A stretch of 10,761 bases of DNA from an uncultured Lachnospiraceae bacterium (GTDB lineage Bacteria > Bacillota > Clostridia > Lachnospirales > Lachnospiraceae). The notes under the pieces are model-generated. The model saw only the letters and a program-made list of their open reading frames with translations, was not told the DNA's origin and ran no database searches. The stretch lies in NCBI GenBank assembly GCA_946639085.1, contig CAMPBP010000022.1, positions 1 to 10,761 on the forward strand. Direction: 5' to 3'. Shown one piece after another: positions 7,933 through 10,761 of the stretch (positions are counted from its first letter, which is position 1; the number at the start of each line of letters is the position of its first letter). Made by a program: the position numbers and the translations under genes.

Positions 7933-8766
7933 TAACACATCCGCAAAATGAACTTTAAGTTTCTTAAATATCAGTCTTCCGATCACCATGAAAGCGATGG
8001 TAAAGCACCAGAAGTATACGGCGTAACCGATGTCGTCAATAAACGCCCCGGTACCGCAAAGAGACTTTCTGTAACCTTCGACTATATAACATATCGGATT
8101 TAACCTTACGATGAAACGGGCGGTCTTTCCGATGTTGCTTGCGTTCCACAAAATGGGAGTTGCCCACATTCCGATCTGAAGAAGTATTGCGATTATCTGA
8201 GAAAGATCTCTGAAGAACACCACTACCGCAGACGTTGTATAGCAAAGCGCCAGCGAAAGCATGAACATACAGAAGCTGTAATACAAAAGCTTTATCGTAT
8301 AGAACGTGGGATAATAATGATAAATACAGCCGATCACCAGAAGCACCAGTAAAAAGAAAAGGTGAATGAAAGTGGCTGCCACCACCTTGATGATCGGAAG
8401 TATGTCGATATTGAACACTACTTTTTTAACGAGATAACTGTACTCGGTAAGGGCCTGAGTACCGTGGGTAAGGGATTCCGAGAAATAGAACCAGGGAACC
8501 AGTCCCGCGGTCAGGAACAAAACGTAGGGAATAGGCATATCTCCCGCCATCGCCTGGGCTTTAGTCTGGAATATCTTATCGAATACTATATAGTACATCA
8601 CAACGGTCACTACAGGCTGCACCATGGCCCAGATCGCACCCAAATAAGAGCCTGCGTAACGCTTTTTGAAATCGTTCTTTGCCAGGCTCCATATAAGTGA
8701 CCGGTTTTTGATCTTGTTCTCGGCCGATCGCACCGTATTATCTTTGGATGTTGTTTTCTTTGACAT
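7930..8766 (-). CDS. wzm: ABC-2 type polysaccharide export permease (278 aa)
   Basis: Integral membrane subunit that moves the lipid-linked glycan across the cytoplasmic membrane with the adjacent ATPase. Seen: a basic cytoplasmic N-terminus, then the family pattern LAKNDFKKRYAGSYLGAIW (28-46), and about six hydrophobic segments near 43-63, 79-97, 124-148, 157-183, 190-208 and 248-265. Family hallmarks are GLVPWFYFSES (88-98), LVKKVVFNIDILP (112-124), VVVFFRDLSQI (181-191), TPILW (203-207), RLNP (221-224) and GYRK (231-234). Length is normal for Wzm/TagG permeases. The start overlaps the end of rfbC by 29 bases and has only a weak GGGGCGGA match about ten bases upstream. No later Met fits before the first membrane segment, so the ATG at 8766 is kept; translation is probably coupled to rfbC. 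TagG-like teichoic acid export is the alternative assignment, but the long ATPase partner argues for Wzm. Confidence 0.94.
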   Translation of the reverse strand: MSKKTTSKDNTVRSAENKIKNRSLIWSLAKNDFKKRYAGSYLGAIWAMVQPVVTVVMYYIVFDKIFQTKAQAMAGDMPIPYVLFLTAGLVPWFYFSESLTHGTQALTEYSYLVKKVVFNIDILPIIKVVAATFIHLFFLLVLLVIGCIYHYYPTFYTIKLLYYSFCMFMLSLALCYTTSAVVVFFRDLSQIIAILLQIGMWATPILWNASNIGKTARFIVRLNPICYIVEGYRKSLCGTGAFIDDIGYAVYFWCFTIAFMVIGRLIFKKLKVHFADVL

Positions 8767-9307
8767 ATGAGGATAATCCGCCCCATTTAGTATCTCTGTC
8801 CGAGAAAGTAAGCTCCATATCGTCTGTTATGGGCCACTTAACGCCTATCTCGGGATCGTTGTACATAATACCGCCCTCGTCGCCGGGGTGATAAAAGTCC
8901 GAACATTTATAAACAAACTCCGCATAATCGGAAAGCACCAAAAATCCATGTGCAAATCCCTTGGGTACGAAGAACTGTTTTTTGTTTTCTGCGGAAAGCT
9001 CCACACCGACCCATTTTCCGAAGGTCTTTGAGTCTTTGCGAAGGTCGACCGCAACATCGAAAACGGCTCCGCTTATTACTCTTACAAGCTTGTCCTGAGC
9101 GTACTGCTTCTGGAAATGAAGTCCTCTTAAAACGCCTCTTTTTGAAGCCGACTGATTGTCCTGTACGAAGTCTACGTCTATTCCTATCTCTGCGAAATCC
9201 TTCTGCTGATAGGTCTCCATGAAATATCCTCTTGCATCTTCATGAACCTCGGGAGTTATTATCTTTACTCCTTCGATCTCGCATGTTTCAACGGTAAGCT
9301 TACCCAT
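8738..9307 (-). CDS. rfbC: dTDP-4-dehydrorhamnose 3,5-epimerase (189 aa)
   Basis: Third step of dTDP-L-rhamnose synthesis (RmlC): epimerises C3 and C5 of dTDP-4-dehydro-6-deoxyglucose in the cytoplasm. Seen: cupin-fold signatures EDARGYFMETY (23-33), FVQDNQSASKRGVLRGLHFQ (47-66) with catalytic His64, KLVRVISGAVFDVAVDLRK (73-91), FGKWVGVELSAENK (96-109), VPKGFAHGFLVLS (114-126) and the YKCSDFYHP segment (133-141) with the likely catalytic Tyr139. Length and motifs are fully canonical, so L-rhamnose (or a close 6-deoxy-L-hexose made by the same epimerase) is the best guess for a sugar in this glycan. The ATG overlaps the stop of the preceding small membrane protein gene by one base (TAATG). A GGAGGA site (9316-9321) lies eight bases upstream, inside that gene. 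The last 29 bases overlap the permease gene. Confidence 0.97.
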   Translation of the reverse strand: MGKLTVETCEIEGVKIITPEVHEDARGYFMETYQQKDFAEIGIDVDFVQDNQSASKRGVLRGLHFQKQYAQDKLVRVISGAVFDVAVDLRKDSKTFGKWVGVELSAENKKQFFVPKGFAHGFLVLSDYAEFVYKCSDFYHPGDEGGIMYNDPEIGVKWPITDDMELTFSDRDTKWGGLSSYVKENNIQR

Positions 9308-9792
9308 TATCCGTGTCCTCCGGTTGTCTCTTTGTCGTCTTTTTCTTTTTCTTTATCTTTTTTGTCGTTATCCTTGTCGCTTGCGGGAGTTTTTTCTTCG
9401 TCCTTCTTTTCCTCAACCTCTTTGCCTTCAAAGTCCTTTTGGGAAGAAGAATCCGCATCGCCGGGTGTAAGTTTATCAGGCTCGGTGTCGTTTGAAGAAA
9501 CGTCCACGCTTAAGGGATCGTGTATCTTTTCGTTTAATTCGTTTTGAAAGAAAAGCGGGTCCGATTTCCAGGCGGATAAGCTGTTTCCGACCTGTCTGCC
9601 CTTAAAGAATGTCTCGTTCGTATCGGTCTTTTCAGCTTCAGGCGCGCTCACTTCGGTGCTGACGACAGGTGTCTTCCCTGCGTTCGCCTTTCTTTTTATG
9701 ACACCTTTGTTGGATACGAGTACGAAAACAAGCACGAGCAACACAAGCAGGCTTGCCACCAGAACCGCGCTTTGCTTAAACTTATAATCCAT
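9307..9792 (-). CDS. Uncharacterised single-pass membrane protein with charged low-complexity tail (161 aa)
   Basis: I do not recognise the family. Seen: a short N-terminus (MDYKFKQ), one hydrophobic helix at about residues 8-27, a basic stretch right after it ([12 protein letters not shown], 29-40), a Thr/Ser/Glu linker, and a less biased segment around residues 61-95 ([14 protein letters not shown] at 62-75, then an [13 protein letters not shown] run ending at 93). A tail from about 108 onward is almost entirely Asp, Glu, Lys, Ser and Thr and ends TTGGHG. There is no cleavage site of signal-peptidase type and no lipobox. The positive charges after the helix favour a cytoplasmic C-terminus, while the tail would also suit an extracellular position, so topology is open. 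It overlaps rfbA by 11 bases, with an AGAGGT site (9798-9803) five bases before the ATG, and runs into rfbC with a one-base overlap, so it belongs to the operon. A scaffold or accessory subunit for glycan assembly at the membrane is only a guess. Confidence 0.82.
   Translation of the reverse strand: MDYKFKQSAVLVASLLVLLVLVFVLVSNKGVIKRKANAGKTPVVSTEVSAPEAEKTDTNETFFKGRQVGNSLSAWKSDPLFFQNELNEKIHDPLSVDVSSNDTEPDKLTPGDADSSSQKDFEGKEVEEKKDEEKTPASDKDNDKKDKEKEKDDKETTGGHG
9310..9444 (-). repeat. Purine-rich low-complexity tract encoding a Lys/Asp/Glu tail
   Basis: The last 45 codons of the small membrane protein gene are strongly biased: the coding strand is rich in GAA, GAC, AAA and AAG, and the plus strand is correspondingly pyrimidine-rich, especially about 9326-9430. 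There is no exact tandem unit, but short KDK/KEKEKDD-type runs recur. Such tracts tend to vary in length between strains. The codons for the final Gly-Gly-His-Gly double as the rfbC ribosome-binding site. Confidence 0.6.
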
Positions 9793-10660
9793 TCGCTACC
9801 TCTGTAAGGTATTTGCCGTATTCAGTCTTCATAAGAGGCTCTGCAAGCTTAAGAAGCTGCTCTCTGTCAATGAAGCCTCTCTTATATGCTATCTCCTCTA
9901 TGCATGAAATGTAAAGACCCTGACGCTTCTGGAATGTAGCCACGAAATCGGCTGCATCAAGAAGGGAATCATGTGAGCCCGTATCAAGCCATGCAAAACC
10001 GCGTCCGAGCGTCTCAACATGGAGCGTTCCGCGATTCAAATATTCGTTGTTGATACTTGTGATCTCGATCTCTCCGCGAGCTGAGGGCTTAACGTTCTTT
10101 GCTATCTCAACTACGTCGTTATCGTAGAAGTAAAGGCCCGGAACTGCGTAATTACTCTTAGGCTGTGCGGGCTTCTCCTCGATGGAAACTGCCTTGCCGT
10201 CTTTATCAAATTCAACGACACCGTACTCTCTGGGGTCGCGAACATAGTATCCGAATATGGTTGCGCCGGGAGTCGTCTCGGTACGCTTTGCGGTCTCTCT
10301 TAAGACTTTGGAGAAACTCTGGCCGTAGAAGATGTTGTCGCCCAGCACCAATGCACAAGCATCGTTACCGATGAACTTCTCGCCGATTATGAATGCGTCC
10401 GCAAGTCCTCTGGGGTACTCCTGAACGGCATATTCAAAGGTCATTCCAAGCTGCGAACCGTCACCGAAGAGCTCTTTGAAAACAGGCAGATCTCTTGGCG
10501 TAGAGATGATCAAAACCTCTCTTATGCCCGCGAGCATAAGCGTTGAAAGAGGATAGTAGATCATGGGTTTGTCGTATACGGGCATGATCTGTTTTGAGAT
10601 TGCTTTGGTGAGGGGATAGAGCCTTGTTCCTGCTCCTCCTGCGAGAATGATACCTTTCAT
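9782..10660 (-). CDS. rfbA: Glucose-1-phosphate thymidylyltransferase (292 aa)
   Basis: First step of dTDP-sugar synthesis (RmlA): glucose-1-phosphate plus dTTP gives dTDP-glucose. Seen: the nucleotide-binding [12 protein letters not shown] (8-19) with Lys23 following, [20 protein letters not shown] (27-46), GLADAF (85-90), metal-binding Asp108 in [10 protein letters not shown] (104-113), EEKP (161-164), and WLDTGSH (224-230) with the second metal ligand Asp226. Length is standard for the short RmlA class. The start is set by a GAGGAGA site (10668-10674) seven bases before the ATG and by the usual MKGIILAGG opening. It is the first gene of the operon seen in the window and overlaps the next gene by 11 bases. 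Its substrate can come from the mutase encoded at the far end. RmlB and RmlD partners are not in the window and may lie upstream. Confidence 0.97.
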   Translation of the reverse strand: MKGIILAGGAGTRLYPLTKAISKQIMPVYDKPMIYYPLSTLMLAGIREVLIISTPRDLPVFKELFGDGSQLGMTFEYAVQEYPRGLADAFIIGEKFIGNDACALVLGDNIFYGQSFSKVLRETAKRTETTPGATIFGYYVRDPREYGVVEFDKDGKAVSIEEKPAQPKSNYAVPGLYFYDNDVVEIAKNVKPSARGEIEITSINNEYLNRGTLHVETLGRGFAWLDTGSHDSLLDAADFVATFQKRQGLYISCIEEIAYKRGFIDREQLLKLAEPLMKTEYGKYLTEVANGL

Positions 10661-10761
10661 TTAATGGTCTCCTCGTATTATATAGTCATACCCATTCTTT
10701 ACCATTTCTATAGGTATAGGGTATGCTGTTGAAGATGCTGTGGATTGGTTTTAGTCTCCTA
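10661..10761 (-). other. Region upstream of rfbA; no convincing promoter
   Basis: These 101 bases hold the rfbA ribosome-binding site (GAGGAGA, 10668-10674), an inverted repeat (10687-10725) and A/T-rich sequence. A perfect TATAAT (10677-10682) is present but sits so close to the ATG that a transcript from it would lose the ribosome-binding site, and no good -35 box lies 16-18 bases upstream of it. No coding sequence is evident. The true operon promoter, or more operon genes, may lie beyond the window edge. Confidence 0.5.
10687..10725. repeat. 7-base inverted repeat upstream of rfbA
   Basis: CATACCC (10687-10693) and GGGTATG (10719-10725) are perfect inverted copies with 25 bases between them, centre to centre about 32 bases, close to three helical turns. 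They lie 27-65 bases upstream of the rfbA start. This could be an operator for a dimeric regulator, or chance; no T-run follows, so it is not a terminator. Confidence 0.35.

Noticed and set aside
10677..10682. Perfect TATAAT upstream of rfbA as its promoter
   Set aside because: A start about seven bases downstream would fall at or inside the ribosome-binding site (10668-10674), and the best -35 match at 16-18 base spacing has only three of six consensus bases.
10687..10725. Inverted repeat as a rho-independent terminator of an upstream gene
   Set aside because: Arms of only seven bases, a 25-base loop and no following T-run in either direction.
1..10761. CRISPR array, tRNA, insertion sequence or integration site
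   Set aside because: No regularly spaced repeats, no tRNA-like cloverleaf, no transposase and no terminal repeats were found; the window is almost fully coding on one strand.

Overview
The window is a single-direction stretch of nine genes. All are read from the minus strand, so transcription runs from high to low coordinates. They build a surface polysaccharide that is exported by an ABC transporter. Spacing is very tight: most neighbours overlap or lie within 26 bases, and strong GGAGG-type ribosome-binding sites precede many starts. Base composition is moderate (by eye in the mid-40s % GC). The Shine-Dalgarno-rich style, the frequent CTT and AAG codons, a PgcA-type phosphoglucomutase and the tandem-domain GT2 enzymes all suggest a Clostridia member, most likely Lachnospiraceae-like. 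That placement is inference from style; no rRNA or marker gene is present.

Layout in transcription order: a 101-base upstream region with an inverted repeat but no convincing promoter (10661-10761); rfbA, glucose-1-phosphate thymidylyltransferase (9782-10660); an unrecognised single-pass membrane protein with a charged low-complexity tail (9307-9792); rfbC, dTDP-4-dehydrorhamnose 3,5-epimerase (8738-9307); wzm, the ABC-2 permease (7930-8766); wzt, the ATPase with a C-terminal glycan-binding-type domain (6649-7926); a 698-residue methyltransferase fused to a kinase-like domain (4526-6622); two large multi-domain GT2 glycosyltransferases (2493-4523 and 526-2475); and the start of an alpha-phosphoglucomutase gene cut by the window edge (1-483). 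No intergenic stretch exceeds about 100 bases, and no terminator or RNA gene was seen.

Proposed logic: the mutase makes glucose-1-phosphate, RfbA activates it to dTDP-glucose, and RfbC works on the path to dTDP-L-rhamnose. The RmlB and RmlD steps are not in the window. The GT2 enzymes assemble the chain in the cytoplasm, and Wzm-Wzt exports it across the membrane. The most interesting point is the order wzm - wzt (with C-terminal domain) - methyltransferase/kinase - glycosyltransferases. It matches the E. coli O8/O9a arrangement, in which the kinase/methyltransferase WbdD caps the finished chain and the Wzt C-terminal domain recognises that cap. This window may therefore encode a cap-and-export system in a Gram-positive-type background, built with GT2 rather than GT4 polymerases.

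The mutase gene also has its own near-consensus sigma-A promoter (TTGAAA, 17 bases, TATAAT) inside the end of the preceding glycosyltransferase gene, so it can probably be expressed apart from the rest.
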